This document shows positions 8,127-17,072 of a stretch of 27,446 nucleotides of DNA, in pieces; position 1 is the first letter of the stretch; every line of letters starts with the position of its first letter. A program made the translations under genes and the position numbers. Origin of the DNA: UBA4823 sp034436035. GTDB lineage: Bacteria > Chloroflexota > Anaerolineae > Anaerolineales > UBA4823. Location: positions 1-27,446 of the forward strand of contig DAOTVW010000248.1 in NCBI GenBank assembly GCA_034436035.1. Direction: 5' to 3'. The notes beneath the pieces are model-generated. The model was given only the letters and a program-made list of their open reading frames with translations, was not told the origin of the DNA and made no database searches.

Positions 8127-9911
8127 TTATTTTGCTTCTGCATCCTTACTGGATTCTTTTTCTGTTTCATTGTTCTTGTAGTAACCGTCAGGGAGAATAA
8201 AGCCACGTTCTTCCAAAAAGGCAACGATGCGGCGAGCATTCTCCTCAGCAGAATAAGTTACAGTGTCGATTGTAATTTCCGGGTTGATAGGGGGTTCATA
8301 AGGATCATCCACACCGGTAAAACCAGTAATTTGACCACGGCGAGCCCGGGCATATAATCCTTTTACATCGCGCGACTCACACACCTCAATTGGAGTATCC
8401 ACAAACACCTCCACAAAACGGTCTTCGCCTACCATCTTCCGCACCTCGTTGCGGGTTGCACGGTAGGGGCTTATCGCCGCGCATATTACCGTACCGCCAT
8501 GTCGGGCAATTTCACCTGCCACAAAACCGATGCGGAGGATATTGGTATCACGGTCTTCACGGGAAAAGCCTAAGCCTTTCGAGAGATGGGTGCGCACTAC
8601 ATCGCCATCGAGTAAGGTCACCTGGCGGCCGCGCTCCAGTAACAAGGAAGTTAATACTTCAGCGGTGGTGGATTTACCCGAACCGCTCAAACCCGTGAAC
8701 CAAATACACACGCCCTGGCGATGGCGGGGAGGATACATTTGCTGTAAGATTTCCGCTGTTTCTTTACGGGTGAACCACTCTGGCAAGGTTTTTCCCTTCG
8801 CCAAATATTCATCACGCACCTGTGTGCCGGATATCGAAAAAATTCGTGCGCCTTCGGGAACTTTGTTTTGCTCTTCATAGCGGTCTTCATCCGGTAAATA
8901 CACCAATTCTTTGAATTCAACCGGTTGAACTCCTAATTCCGAGGCATACTGCTGCATCATCACTTGTGCTTCATAGGGACCGTAGAAGGGTCTCCCATGG
9001 CTGTCGTTGCCTGGGCCTGCATGATCGCGCCCAATAATAAAATAATTCGCACCAAAATTACGCCGAATAATGGCATGCCACAATGCTTCTTTCGGACCTG
9101 CCATCCGCATTGCCAGTGGCAGCAAACTCAGCAAGGTGCGAGACGGGTCATAGTAATTTTCTACTAAAGCGCGGTAAACCCGCACACGAGTGTAATGATC
9201 GACATCGCCCGGTTTGGTTAATCCCACCACAGGATGAATCAATAAACTACCATTGACTTCTTCAGCTGCCCGCTTGGTTAGTTCTTCATGAATGCGATGC
9301 ATCGGATTGCGGGTCTGAAAAGCAACAACATTGGCATGTCCCATTTGCTCTAACATTTCGCGCACTTGAGCAGGGGTGCGGCGCAGTTCAACAAAGTCAT
9401 GGTAGCGGGGTAGATCAAGCACTTTCAAAGCACCACTCACATATACCTTGCCCCAATTCACCATTTCGGACACCAAGGGATGCCGTGGATCTGTTGTACC
9501 TAACACAAGACGAGCTTCTCGTAACGCATCCCAATGATACACTTCCTCGATTTGCATCACTGCGATTGTATTATTACGGGCATCACATAATGTGATCGCT
9601 TCTCCCCAAGTAGGGAGAGCTGCCTCATCCACCGGCAGGGTGACCGGAATCGGGAATAAAGTCCCATTGGTAAGGCGCATTTCTGTCAGAACGCGCTCGT
9701 AATCAGCTTTTCCCATGAAACGATCCAGAGGGGAAAAAGCACCAGTGGCAAGTAGTTCGAGATCACAAAGTGAACGTGCCGAAATCTTTACCGATGGCAA
9801 ACGATTGGCTTTTTCTTGTAATTCTTGGCGTTCTTCGCCGCTGACAATCAGGTTTACTAATTTCCCGCCATACGGGGAAATCAATATCGATTCTTTGATT
9901 TTTTCGACCAT
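8127..9911 (-). CDS. Bifunctional sulfate adenylyltransferase / adenylylsulfate kinase
   Basis: This 594-residue fusion makes APS from sulfate and ATP and then phosphorylates it to PAPS, the donor for sulfotransferases. Residues 1-395 are a homo-oligomeric Sat (ATP sulfurylase) with QTRNPMHRIHEE (199-210) and GRDHAGPGND (294-303). Residues 398-575 are CysC, with P-loop GLSGSGKST (407-415), LDGD (434-437) and the APS-binding ISPYRATR (480-487). Both active sites look intact. The ATG start has a GAGG site. It lies inside a glycan operon that also encodes two sulfotransferases, rather than with sulfate-assimilation genes. This implies dedicated PAPS supply for glycan sulfation, though a housekeeping role cannot be excluded. 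Confidence 0.95.
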   Translation of the reverse strand: MVEKIKESILISPYGGKLVNLIVSGEERQELQEKANRLPSVKISARSLCDLELLATGAFSPLDRFMGKADYERVLTEMRLTNGTLFPIPVTLPVDEAALPTWGEAITLCDARNNTIAVMQIEEVYHWDALREARLVLGTTDPRHPLVSEMVNWGKVYVSGALKVLDLPRYHDFVELRRTPAQVREMLEQMGHANVVAFQTRNPMHRIHEELTKRAAEEVNGSLLIHPVVGLTKPGDVDHYTRVRVYRALVENYYDPSRTLLSLLPLAMRMAGPKEALWHAIIRRNFGANYFIIGRDHAGPGNDSHGRPFYGPYEAQVMMQQYASELGVQPVEFKELVYLPDEDRYEEQNKVPEGARIFSISGTQVRDEYLAKGKTLPEWFTRKETAEILQQMYPPRHRQGVCIWFTGLSGSGKSTTAEVLTSLLLERGRQVTLLDGDVVRTHLSKGLGFSREDRDTNILRIGFVAGEIARHGGTVICAAISPYRATRNEVRKMVGEDRFVEVFVDTPIEVCESRDVKGLYARARRGQITGFTGVDDPYEPPINPEITIDTVTYSAEENARRIVAFLEERGFILPDGYYKNNETEKESSKDAEAK

Positions 9912-9943
9912 GTAACGTTACCTCTTTTATTGAAAAATTTTTC

Positions 9944-9971
9944 CCTCGCTTCGATTCAAAATTTAGCGAGG
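9944..9971. other. Intergenic hairpin between Gfo/Idh gene and sat-cysC
   Basis: CCTCGCT and AGCGAGG form a 7-bp stem around a 14-base loop in the 70-bp gap. On the plus strand five T follow directly. In the gene direction (minus) the stem is followed by GAAAAATTTTTC, so its T run is offset by six bases. This could be a partial terminator, an RNA processing or stabilising structure, or an attenuator that lowers expression of the downstream sat-cysC/SDR/neuA/neuB group. Confidence 0.45.
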
Positions 9972-9981
9972 TTTTTGTCCA

Positions 9982-10995
9982 TCAGGCAATGACTACCTGT
10001 TGTTTCCCAGTTTGTGAGCTTTTTTTGGCAGCCAACACTAAATTTAAAGAATAGATTCCGTCCTCTAAAGAACAGATTGGATCGTTGCGTCCTTGAATGA
10101 CTTCGATAAAATGCTGCATCTCTGCTAAGAACATATCATTCCTTTCAAATTCCGCTGGCAAGGTATAAGTTTGCGTTTGAGGAGACCCCGTCGTTTGTCC
10201 TGCGATTTCTACCATTACTGCCCCACTGTAATAATCCCAGTGGATTGTACCCTTGCTCCCCACAATTTCCAACCAATGCTGGGGAGGCTGCTGAAGGTAA
10301 TCAAGGTGAACACTGGCAATAAATGGATCGGGGTAACTCAGGATAATTTCAGCAGTATCTTCCACCGTGAGATCCAGATCGCTAAATTTTCCCATTACCG
10401 CTGTGACCTTTTCAGCTTTTCCAAACAACCAAGTCAGATAATCAAGGGGATGACAGAGGGTAAGCAATACCCCCCCGCCGAGTTCTGGACGGGCACTGTA
10501 GCCCTGTCTGTAATCTTCCCAAGGATGCCAGTTAGGAAGATATTCTCCCCAGTGAGCACGCGCCCATAACGCCCTGCCAATCATTCCATCTGCCAATAAT
10601 TGTTTGATTTGCAGCAAGGAGGGATGAAATCGAAATTGAAAACCCACCAAGACTTTGACGCCATTTTGCTGAACGATATGCCGCAGGGTAGATATCCCTT
10701 CCATGTTATGGGAGATCGGTTTTTCGAGGAATAAATGACAGCCCTGTCGAGCAGCGGGAATCGCCACCGAGAGATGCAGAGCAGTTGGATTCGACACAAT
10801 GACAGCATCAGGATGGTAATTAAGGGCGGTCTGTAAATCGTGGGCAGTCGGGAAACGCATTAAATCCTGATTGGATAGGGTGCTGTGACCGCTCCGGTAT
10901 AAAATAATGTCATCCTGCCCTAAGGCTAATAGATTGCGTAAGTGACGCCTTCCGATAGAACCTAAACCGGCAATTAAGAACCGCATGTTTTCCAT
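9982..10995 (-). CDS. Gfo/Idh/MocA-family sugar oxidoreductase
   Basis: This 337-residue NAD(P)-dependent dehydrogenase has an N-terminal Rossmann fold with AGLGSIGRRHLRNL (9-22) and the family motif EKPISHN (91-97), whose lysine is the usual catalytic residue. The C-terminal alpha/beta domain contains ELGGGVLLTLCHPLDYLTW, where the histidine-aspartate pair is expected in the active site. Members oxidise or reduce sugars and nucleotide sugars. Homologues are recurrent in nonulosonic-acid and glycan loci, which fits its position here. The start is uncertain: ATG at 10995, or ATG at 10986 preceded by GGA at a suitable distance. The substrate is not determinable from sequence. Confidence 0.85.
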   Translation of the reverse strand: MENMRFLIAGLGSIGRRHLRNLLALGQDDIILYRSGHSTLSNQDLMRFPTAHDLQTALNYHPDAVIVSNPTALHLSVAIPAARQGCHLFLEKPISHNMEGISTLRHIVQQNGVKVLVGFQFRFHPSLLQIKQLLADGMIGRALWARAHWGEYLPNWHPWEDYRQGYSARPELGGGVLLTLCHPLDYLTWLFGKAEKVTAVMGKFSDLDLTVEDTAEIILSYPDPFIASVHLDYLQQPPQHWLEIVGSKGTIHWDYYSGAVMVEIAGQTTGSPQTQTYTLPAEFERNDMFLAEMQHFIEVIQGRNDPICSLEDGIYSLNLVLAAKKSSQTGKQQVVIA

Positions 10996-11037
10996 TTAAC
11001 CATAAGGTGGAATATTTTCCGGTGAGAATAATTTAAC

Positions 11038-12069
11038 CTATTCAAGAGGATAACCCCAGTCGTTTAAGGTATCCGCAGCAATTTCAAGGAACATTTTTTG
11101 GTCAAGGCTGGTAAACATCTCCCGCCAGCTGCCGCTCTTGCCTTTTTGAAGGGGTTGCGCGATTTCTTCTGCTTTTTGTTGCTGCCAATCCGCATCCGGA
11201 TTTTGCTGTAACTCACGGGTCAACGCTTCTTGTAGGCCGGGGAGAGCCATGTCTGCTCCTATAAACGACCAGATTTCGCTCATTTTTTCCCAAGGATTCT
11301 TCAACAAATCTTCAAACCGTAAGGAATAATACTGGTTGGCATACAATTGGGTAGCCAATTGATGTGTCTGATTGACGTTATCCACCCATCCCTGCGCTGC
11401 ACGCCGCAAGCCTTTAGCAGTAAAAAGCGAACGTTCACCACTTAAAAAAGGGCTGGGGTCTTTGCGAAAAGCATCACGGATGGCAATGTCTTCATCAGAA
11501 AGGAATTCTGATTTATCAATAAAACTTTGGAACCGATGAGATAAAGCTGCATCGCGCCCGTCGCGAACAATGAATATCAAATGGGCATCAGGGTAAATCT
11601 GTTGCATCCGCAAGACCGCTTCCCCATTTACCAAACTATTGGGGCTTTTATCACCGACAATCCGTTTTCCTAATTGTGCTGCTTCACGCTCTAATATGAA
11701 ATCTGCCGCCACTCGTAATACCAGCGGTGATAAATCACGGCCTTGATTCCAGCGGTTGCTGCGCCGGCTGAGCCACTCCTGGATCTCTGCATCCTGCACC
11801 AGAGCGTGCAGAAAAGGCTGCCGAGTAAAAAAATGAGCTTGCCAGTTACAGTGTACTTCAGGATGGACGCGCATCAAGCGTGCCAGTAAGGTCGTTCCCG
11901 AACGAGCGTGTCCAAAGATAAAATATTTCGGGCGAGTGAAAAAACGCTGAATTTCTATCAAGTCAGATTGTTCTAAGGGAGCAATATTTTTCCAATCCAC
12001 ACCCGTTTGGTTTGGCGTCTCCTGCATTAATGCTTTTGCAGCTCGTTTAATACGCTGTAACAACGACAT
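11038..12069 (-). CDS. PAPS-dependent sulfotransferase family protein (first copy)
   Basis: This 343-residue protein contains GHARSGTTLLARL (53-65), the 5'-phosphosulfate-binding loop, VGDKSP (138-143), and VRDGRDAALSHRF (168-180), the 3'-phosphate-binding motif of sulfotransferases. No signal peptide or membrane segment is apparent, so it should act in the cytoplasm on nucleotide-linked or lipid-linked glycan. The ATG is preceded by AGGAGG. It lies about 1.1 kb upstream of sat-cysC in the same operon, which would supply PAPS. The acceptor is unknown; a glycan hydroxyl is the parsimonious guess. It differs clearly from the second copy at 19029-20057. Confidence 0.85.
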   Translation of the reverse strand: MSLLQRIKRAAKALMQETPNQTGVDWKNIAPLEQSDLIEIQRFFTRPKYFIFGHARSGTTLLARLMRVHPEVHCNWQAHFFTRQPFLHALVQDAEIQEWLSRRSNRWNQGRDLSPLVLRVAADFILEREAAQLGKRIVGDKSPNSLVNGEAVLRMQQIYPDAHLIFIVRDGRDAALSHRFQSFIDKSEFLSDEDIAIRDAFRKDPSPFLSGERSLFTAKGLRRAAQGWVDNVNQTHQLATQLYANQYYSLRFEDLLKNPWEKMSEIWSFIGADMALPGLQEALTRELQQNPDADWQQQKAEEIAQPLQKGKSGSWREMFTSLDQKMFLEIAADTLNDWGYPLE

Positions 12070-12125
12070 CCAGCCTCCTATCCTGACTTCCCTCGTTTTA
12101 ATGTCATCCCTTTGTCCCTTGATAA

Positions 12126-13088
12126 TTACCTTTCACGGTATAACAGATCAAACGTTTTGTGATAAATCCAGAATAATACCTTGCGTAAGAGAGGCAATTT
12201 CCAGATATTCATACGCGATTGGGCTTTCTTCACCGGGGTAGCGGCTACCTCTGTATTGCCCAAATGCCCTTCTAAGGTGTTTCCCAAATGTTGAACCCAC
12301 CACTCCAGAGTGGACAAGCGTAAATACCCTCTTTCATTTATCGCAGCATCTAATGCCATTACCTCTCCCATCGGACGTCTCGAGGGGATTGGGAGCACCT
12401 CTTGTAAAACTTTACGGTAGGCAATAAACTGAAAATGCCCCGCCCCGACAATATATTTTTGTCCTTTATAGGTTAATAAAATTTCTTGATGGGATTGATA
12501 AAGCGCGCGGGCTTCCTCTTCGCTCTTCCCTAAACTGCGCGCATGCCGCCAGTAATCCTCCCAGGACACAAAACAACCCTCCTGCAGTTGCGCTTCTGGA
12601 TTATTTTTTGCCCATTGAACAGTGCTTGTGGATAACTCAGGCGGTCCACCTAGCGGCATACCAGTGATCATCCCAGCATTGGGGAAAGTCTCTAATGTCT
12701 GTACTAAGTGTGATAACCAGCCCGGGTAGAAATAGACATCACTATCTGCATAAGCGATTATCTCTCCCGGCGCTCCGCCAAAGATAATATTCCACGCGCC
12801 CGCTTTGCCAATGTTTTTATCACTTAACCACAAGAACTGAATGTTGCCTTCCTGTAAAGCTTGTTGGAGAAACTGGCGTGTCTCACTGCAGCTGGCGTTG
12901 TCAAATACCAATAAATCATAAGGTAAATCGGCGTTATCCCAAATACTTTGCAGGCAAGTTTTCAAAACGTCTAAACTCTGGGCGTAATATCCGCCCAAAA
13001 AGGGGATATAGGACACCAAGGCGACCGTGATTCGCTTTGGTTGTGTTACTTGAGTGACAAATTTAGCAGGGTTTTGACCAACACGCAT
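12126..13088 (-). CDS. GT2-like glycosyltransferase
   Basis: This 320-residue GT-A fold protein has the nucleotide-binding beginning VALVSYIPFLGGYYAQSL (22-39), VFDNASC (61-67), KNIGKAGAWN (91-100) and a DXD-type motif DSDV (115-118) for metal-nucleotide-sugar binding. The hydrophobic stretch near the C-terminus (about LLRKVLFWIY) may contact the membrane but is not a clear transmembrane helix. It starts two bases after the stop of the neighbouring transferase gene, indicating co-translation. The donor sugar and linkage cannot be assigned. It probably adds one residue during polymer or repeat-unit assembly on the inner face of the membrane. Confidence 0.8.
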   Translation of the reverse strand: MRVGQNPAKFVTQVTQPKRITVALVSYIPFLGGYYAQSLDVLKTCLQSIWDNADLPYDLLVFDNASCSETRQFLQQALQEGNIQFLWLSDKNIGKAGAWNIIFGGAPGEIIAYADSDVYFYPGWLSHLVQTLETFPNAGMITGMPLGGPPELSTSTVQWAKNNPEAQLQEGCFVSWEDYWRHARSLGKSEEEARALYQSHQEILLTYKGQKYIVGAGHFQFIAYRKVLQEVLPIPSRRPMGEVMALDAAINERGYLRLSTLEWWVQHLGNTLEGHLGNTEVAATPVKKAQSRMNIWKLPLLRKVLFWIYHKTFDLLYRER

Positions 13089-13090
13089 TT

Positions 13091-13996
13091 TTAACTTTTC
13101 ACCTGGGTTTGATTACGCCGCCAACGGCGCAATTTACGCGCGATTGCCCACCGCCAACCATGGCGGGGTTGACTCTCAGGCATCAACCACAACTCCAAGC
13201 GACGAGAAAGGTGCAATAATGACCAACTACCTCGGGTTATTTTTCCATCAATCAATCGTTTATCACTGTCCAGAATTGTGTACATTGCCCCTATTCCGCC
13301 ACCTAAACGCATATTTTGCTGCGATTCGGGTAAATCATAATGTGGTTTTCCCTCTGGTAAATGGCTGTAATCATGATCTTGATGGATGACTGTCATCGCT
13401 TGGGATGCATCCACTACGGCTATTCTGTTTTGGCGGGCGTGATATATCATCCAGTTATCCCAGCCAGCCCTGCCGATCGCAAAATCGGGTAGTTGGGTAA
13501 ATTCCGTGCGCGGGAAGACAAACACATCACTCCCAGCAGGAGGGTGGCGGCGTCCGCGTTGCTTTAGCTCAGCCATTAATCTCGCTTGCCAGTTATCGGA
13601 AAAATCTAATAAATGCTCGATCTTAAGGTCCCAACGCGAGCTGACCATTAGAAAATGATCTAATTGACGGGCTACCTGCTGGGAAGCCTGGATAAAATCG
13701 GGTAAAAGTAATATATCTCCGTTAACATAAGCAAGCAAAGGGGAAGTAGATGCCCGCCTTGCCAATGAGAAGATAGAACTAACTAAAGGAGTACCTTGCT
13801 CGTTGCGTTCTACCTCGGGGATTAATAAAACGCCATACTCGTCTGCCACTTCTGGCAAACCTTCTTCCGCGCCGATAAGTATCACCTGCACATCTGCTCC
13901 AAGAGCCAGCCAGGAACGAATGGCATTACGTTGGATGGTGGCGATATGCGGATTTGTGAACGGTTTAGGAGCAGAGAAGAGGGTTAATAAAGTCAT
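13091..13996 (-). CDS. Putative GT-A type glycosyltransferase, uncommon family
   Basis: I do not recognise a named family with confidence. The 301-residue protein starts MTLLTLFSAPKPF and has features of a GT-A nucleotide-sugar transferase. These are a Rossmann-like N-terminus with VQVILIGAEEGLPEVADEYGV-type strands (36-56), an LAYVNGDILLLPD segment (88-100) in which NGD could replace DXD, and a GRAGWDNWMIYHAR segment (175-188) reminiscent of the acceptor-side motif of some transferases. The C-terminal 40 residues are rich in Arg and Trp. The ATG at 13994-13996 overlaps the stop of the cytidylyltransferase gene as ATGA; an in-frame TTG further upstream is less likely. Location among glycosyltransferases supports a role in glycan assembly. 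Confidence 0.6.
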   Translation of the reverse strand: MTLLTLFSAPKPFTNPHIATIQRNAIRSWLALGADVQVILIGAEEGLPEVADEYGVLLIPEVERNEQGTPLVSSIFSLARRASTSPLLAYVNGDILLLPDFIQASQQVARQLDHFLMVSSRWDLKIEHLLDFSDNWQARLMAELKQRGRRHPPAGSDVFVFPRTEFTQLPDFAIGRAGWDNWMIYHARQNRIAVVDASQAMTVIHQDHDYSHLPEGKPHYDLPESQQNMRLGGGIGAMYTILDSDKRLIDGKITRGSWSLLHLSRRLELWLMPESQPRHGWRWAIARKLRRWRRNQTQVKS

Positions 13997-14889
13997 TTCT
14001 TCCAACCGCGTGGGTCAATCTCAACCACGTTTTTGGGCTTGATCGCGGCATTAATCCGATTTAATTGCGGATCTTCTTGAAAAAGTTTCAAAACCTCGCC
14101 CCAGCTCATTTGGTCATGATTACCGAAACGGGCATAGATTTCCCGCAGTAAAAGGAGATCATCCATGGTGTCCACTGTCCAGCGGTAATTTCCGTAATCC
14201 GGATCATGATCTACCACAAGGACTTTAAAATATCCGGGCGGAAAATCTGGCATTGATTGCGAGACATGTAATGTTGAACAATGTACTGAATGGTCTGGTT
14301 CATAGAGATAAGGCATGACATGTTCACGATGATAGGGCTGTTGAGCTTCCTGCCAGGCGCGTTCGAGCGCCGTAAAAGTACACACCTCGGTATCCAGCCC
14401 GATTGGATAGGTGCGCTTCCATGGCGGCGGTAAGCGATTTGCGGCAAAATCCCAAAAAGGGTTTTCTTGCATCCCTTCTCCTTGAAGGAGAGGTTTAGAT
14501 GGATCACCTTTCCAAAAGAACAAATCCTCGATCACCTCATCCATTAATTGGGGATCAATCAATGGACAATCCGCTGTAATGCGCACGATCACATCCGCTT
14601 GAAATTGCTTGGCAGCTCGATAGTAACGATCCAACACATCAAATTGACTTCCGCGGTAATAGGGGACATCATATCCCTGGCAAAAAGCTGCTATGGGAGT
14701 ATCCTCTTCTTCAGAAGTCGTGGCGACGATTACTTCATCCACCCATTTGGCTCGCCGGGAACGATCGATCACGCGTGCCAACATCGGTTTTCCGCCAATA
14801 TCAAGCAGTACTTTGCCCGGCAGGCGGGTTGAACTCATGCGGGCTTGGACTATTGCAACCACTTTTAGATGGGTAAAATCACGCTTCAT
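13993..14889 (-). CDS. SpsF-like cytidylyltransferase / nucleotidyltransferase family protein
   Basis: The 298-residue protein carries VAIVQARMSSTRLPGKVL (11-28), the hallmark of the SpsF branch of NTP transferases related to CMP-Kdo/NeuA synthetases, and VRITADCPLIDPQL (102-115), which carries the metal-binding aspartate. In Bacillus subtilis SpsF is encoded with the NeuB-like SpsE and with SpsK (RmlD-like) in a spore-coat polysaccharide operon. Here a NeuB-family gene and an RmlD-like gene lie just upstream, so the same pathway logic is likely. Its presence in addition to the NeuA-like gene suggests activation of a second, different acidic sugar. The gene starts three bases after the GT4 stop codon and overlaps the next gene by four bases. 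Confidence 0.85.
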   Translation of the reverse strand: MKRDFTHLKVVAIVQARMSSTRLPGKVLLDIGGKPMLARVIDRSRRAKWVDEVIVATTSEEEDTPIAAFCQGYDVPYYRGSQFDVLDRYYRAAKQFQADVIVRITADCPLIDPQLMDEVIEDLFFWKGDPSKPLLQGEGMQENPFWDFAANRLPPPWKRTYPIGLDTEVCTFTALERAWQEAQQPYHREHVMPYLYEPDHSVHCSTLHVSQSMPDFPPGYFKVLVVDHDPDYGNYRWTVDTMDDLLLLREIYARFGNHDQMSWGEVLKLFQEDPQLNRINAAIKPKNVVEIDPRGWKK

Positions 14890-14892
14890 TTT

Positions 14893-15975
14893 TTATCCAT
14901 CGATCACTTGATAAATCTTTGGGAAATTGCGCACCCAATCTGCCCTTTCTTCCACAAGACTGCGGGCAGCTTTCCCCATTTCTTCTAATCGTTCTCGTTC
15001 ACGATAGGCTCGTTGCATGGTTTCTGCTAAAGCATTCACATCTCCATCCGGGAAAAGCCAACCCTGTTTCCCATCGCTCACCCATTCGCGATTTCCTGGA
15101 AGATCCGAGACGATCACTGGTTTCCCACAAGCCATTGCCTCTAACATAGAAACAGAACTGCCATCGCTATGCGATGCGCTCAGGTAAATAGTTGCGGATT
15201 GGTAATAGTATGGCAGCTCAGAATACTCTATTTGACCAGGAAAAGATACCTGTTCCAGCACACCAGCTTGAGAAAAGATTCGTTTCAACACATTGGATTG
15301 TGAACCATCGCCGAGCATGATCAATTCCACATCGCGTCGTTCCCTGGCAATTTGCGAGAATGCGTAGGCAATGATCTCGACCCCATAGATTGGCTCCCAA
15401 TTGCGCGTGGATAGAAAAACAAACCGATCATGTTTCACAGTGACTTGGTTGTTTTGCCGGAAATGTTGTAAATCCACACCCCAGGGGAAAGTGACAATTT
15501 TCTCTGCTGGCATCCCATAAGAAACCGCTAAGTTGCGGATGGTCTCACAATCTCCAAGCATTGCTTTACTATGTCTTAACGTAAAACGGGTGAGTTCCTT
15601 CGTAAACAAGTTGCGTCCCGCGTCTAAAAACAAATCATATCCCCACGACATACTCACCAACTCAGGAAACCCAGCTGCGGCAACGAGAAAGGCACAGGTT
15701 TGGATAGGCCCAGCCAAAACAACATCCGGTTGAATAAGGCGGATTTGTTTTTTTAAGTCTTTCACGAAAACAGGGGTTTGCCCATAATGAAATTCACCCT
15801 TGCCGCCTGCCCAGGAAACCAATTTGACGGAGTGGGGTAACGGGCGTTTTTCCAATGGTTTATCCCGTCCTTCAAGATGCATGACAAACACCTCGTCCCC
15901 ATTATCGGCAAAGGCGGATAAAAAGCGATAATCATGCGGTGTATAGAGACGGGAAAAGTACAGGATACGATGCAC
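14893..15975 (-). CDS. GT4-family glycosyltransferase
   Basis: This 360-residue GT-B fold protein has an N-terminal acceptor half and a C-terminal donor half. The donor half includes the family's substrate region at 268-284, SHSDGSSVSMLEAMACG, with Asp271 and Glu279 in the position of the E-x7-E acid pair; here the first acid is Asp. It is followed by KPVIVSDLPGNREWV (285-299). The start is GTG, directly abutting the stop of the NeuB-family gene, with AGGTGA upstream as ribosome site. The donor is unknown. Because it is encoded immediately after the NeuB and before the SpsF-like enzyme, transfer of the resulting sugar or of its neighbour in the repeat is plausible. Confidence 0.85.
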   Translation of the reverse strand: MHRILYFSRLYTPHDYRFLSAFADNGDEVFVMHLEGRDKPLEKRPLPHSVKLVSWAGGKGEFHYGQTPVFVKDLKKQIRLIQPDVVLAGPIQTCAFLVAAAGFPELVSMSWGYDLFLDAGRNLFTKELTRFTLRHSKAMLGDCETIRNLAVSYGMPAEKIVTFPWGVDLQHFRQNNQVTVKHDRFVFLSTRNWEPIYGVEIIAYAFSQIARERRDVELIMLGDGSQSNVLKRIFSQAGVLEQVSFPGQIEYSELPYYYQSATIYLSASHSDGSSVSMLEAMACGKPVIVSDLPGNREWVSDGKQGWLFPDGDVNALAETMQRAYRERERLEEMGKAARSLVEERADWVRNFPKIYQVIDG

Positions 15976-17043
15976 CTATTCACCTAAATCAACCCAGCGC
16001 AGCTCTTTCCCGGCTGGCAAATCTACCAAAGCTTTTTTGCCCAGCACTTGTTCGATTTCATAAGGCATAATTGCGCCTGGTGTTGCTGGGCGCAGGACGT
16101 CGATCATCTCACGGGTAAAGACCTCTCCGCGTTGAATTGGTCTGGCAGCCCGCAAGCACCGCCGTTGCACGATGACCGTTTCCCTTTCATTATCCGCAAT
16201 TCTTTTATCTGGGCTACCGAGCGCTCGCTCCAACTCGCGGGTACGGTCAACCATTTCTCGCCAGCTTTGTGGTGTCATCGAAAATGGGTGATCTGGGCCA
16301 ATGCGGGAATTATCATCTGTAAAATGTTTTTCAATCACCCGTGCCCCCAATGCAACTGCACCTAACACAGTTGCATGCCCCGCGGTATGATCAGAAAGCC
16401 CCAATATGACATCCGGAAATAACGTCTGATACGCGATTAAAACGCGCAAGTGAATATGGTTAAAATTCTCCACACTGGCTGTGTAGTTGGTATTACACTG
16501 CATCAGCACCAATTGTTGATTGTATTTCAAGATAGAATGGACTGCTCGTTGAACCTCACCAATATCGGAAGCCCCGGTGGCAAGGATGACTGGTTTCCCT
16601 TTTTTTGCCATGCGTTCTAAAGCTTCCAGCCAGGTTATTTCCCCTGAACCAATTTTATACGCTGGGACATACGGCTCTAACATATCAATTGCATCAAAAT
16701 CATACGGCGATGAGAAGTAATCAATTCCTACCCGATCACATTCTTCTTTCAGTATCGGAGTCCATTCAAATGGAATCGATGCATCTTGATAAACCTCGAA
16801 AACGCTTTTCTTCCAAGTTGCCTGATGCGAAACCTGGCCGCCCATGGATTTAAAACCATAGTCGGAAACAATTTTTGGAGCACGAAAGTTTTGAAATTTC
16901 GCTGCATCCGCACCAGATTCCTTCGCGAGCCGAATCAACATCTTTGCCCGCTCCAGATCACCATCGTGATTAGCGGAAATATCTGCGATGAAATAAGTGG
17001 GATGATGGATCCCGATTTGATGGTTTCCGATTTTAAACTCCAT
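15976..17043 (-). CDS. NeuB-family nonulosonate synthase (standalone, SpsE-like)
   Basis: This 355-residue protein has the usual two-domain NeuB layout: a TIM-barrel synthase (1-280) and a C-terminal SAF domain (290-352). Motifs are FIADISANHDGDL (18-30), AAKFQNFRA (47-55), ATGASD (155-160), QCNTNY (182-187), GLSDHT (215-220), EKHFTDD (238-244) and GPDHPFSM (249-256). Residues aligning with PEP and metal ligands are kept. It differs markedly from the fused NeuB in the same operon, for example QCNTNY against CNSTYP, so the two are not a recent duplication. I chose the ATG at 17041-17043, which has GGAGGG five bases upstream; an open frame extending upstream to 17130 runs into the reductase gene. 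Neighbours suggest an SpsE-like role. Confidence 0.9.
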   Translation of the reverse strand: MEFKIGNHQIGIHHPTYFIADISANHDGDLERAKMLIRLAKESGADAAKFQNFRAPKIVSDYGFKSMGGQVSHQATWKKSVFEVYQDASIPFEWTPILKEECDRVGIDYFSSPYDFDAIDMLEPYVPAYKIGSGEITWLEALERMAKKGKPVILATGASDIGEVQRAVHSILKYNQQLVLMQCNTNYTASVENFNHIHLRVLIAYQTLFPDVILGLSDHTAGHATVLGAVALGARVIEKHFTDDNSRIGPDHPFSMTPQSWREMVDRTRELERALGSPDKRIADNERETVIVQRRCLRAARPIQRGEVFTREMIDVLRPATPGAIMPYEIEQVLGKKALVDLPAGKELRWVDLGE

Positions 17044-17072
17044 TTTACCCTCCAAGAAAAAATTAGCGTGAT

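Noticed and set aside
9912..9921. Perfect 10-bp palindrome GTAACGTTAC before sat-cysC
   Set aside because: It lies between the ribosome site and the start codon, and a 10-bp palindrome is short enough to be chance; no second copy was noticed.
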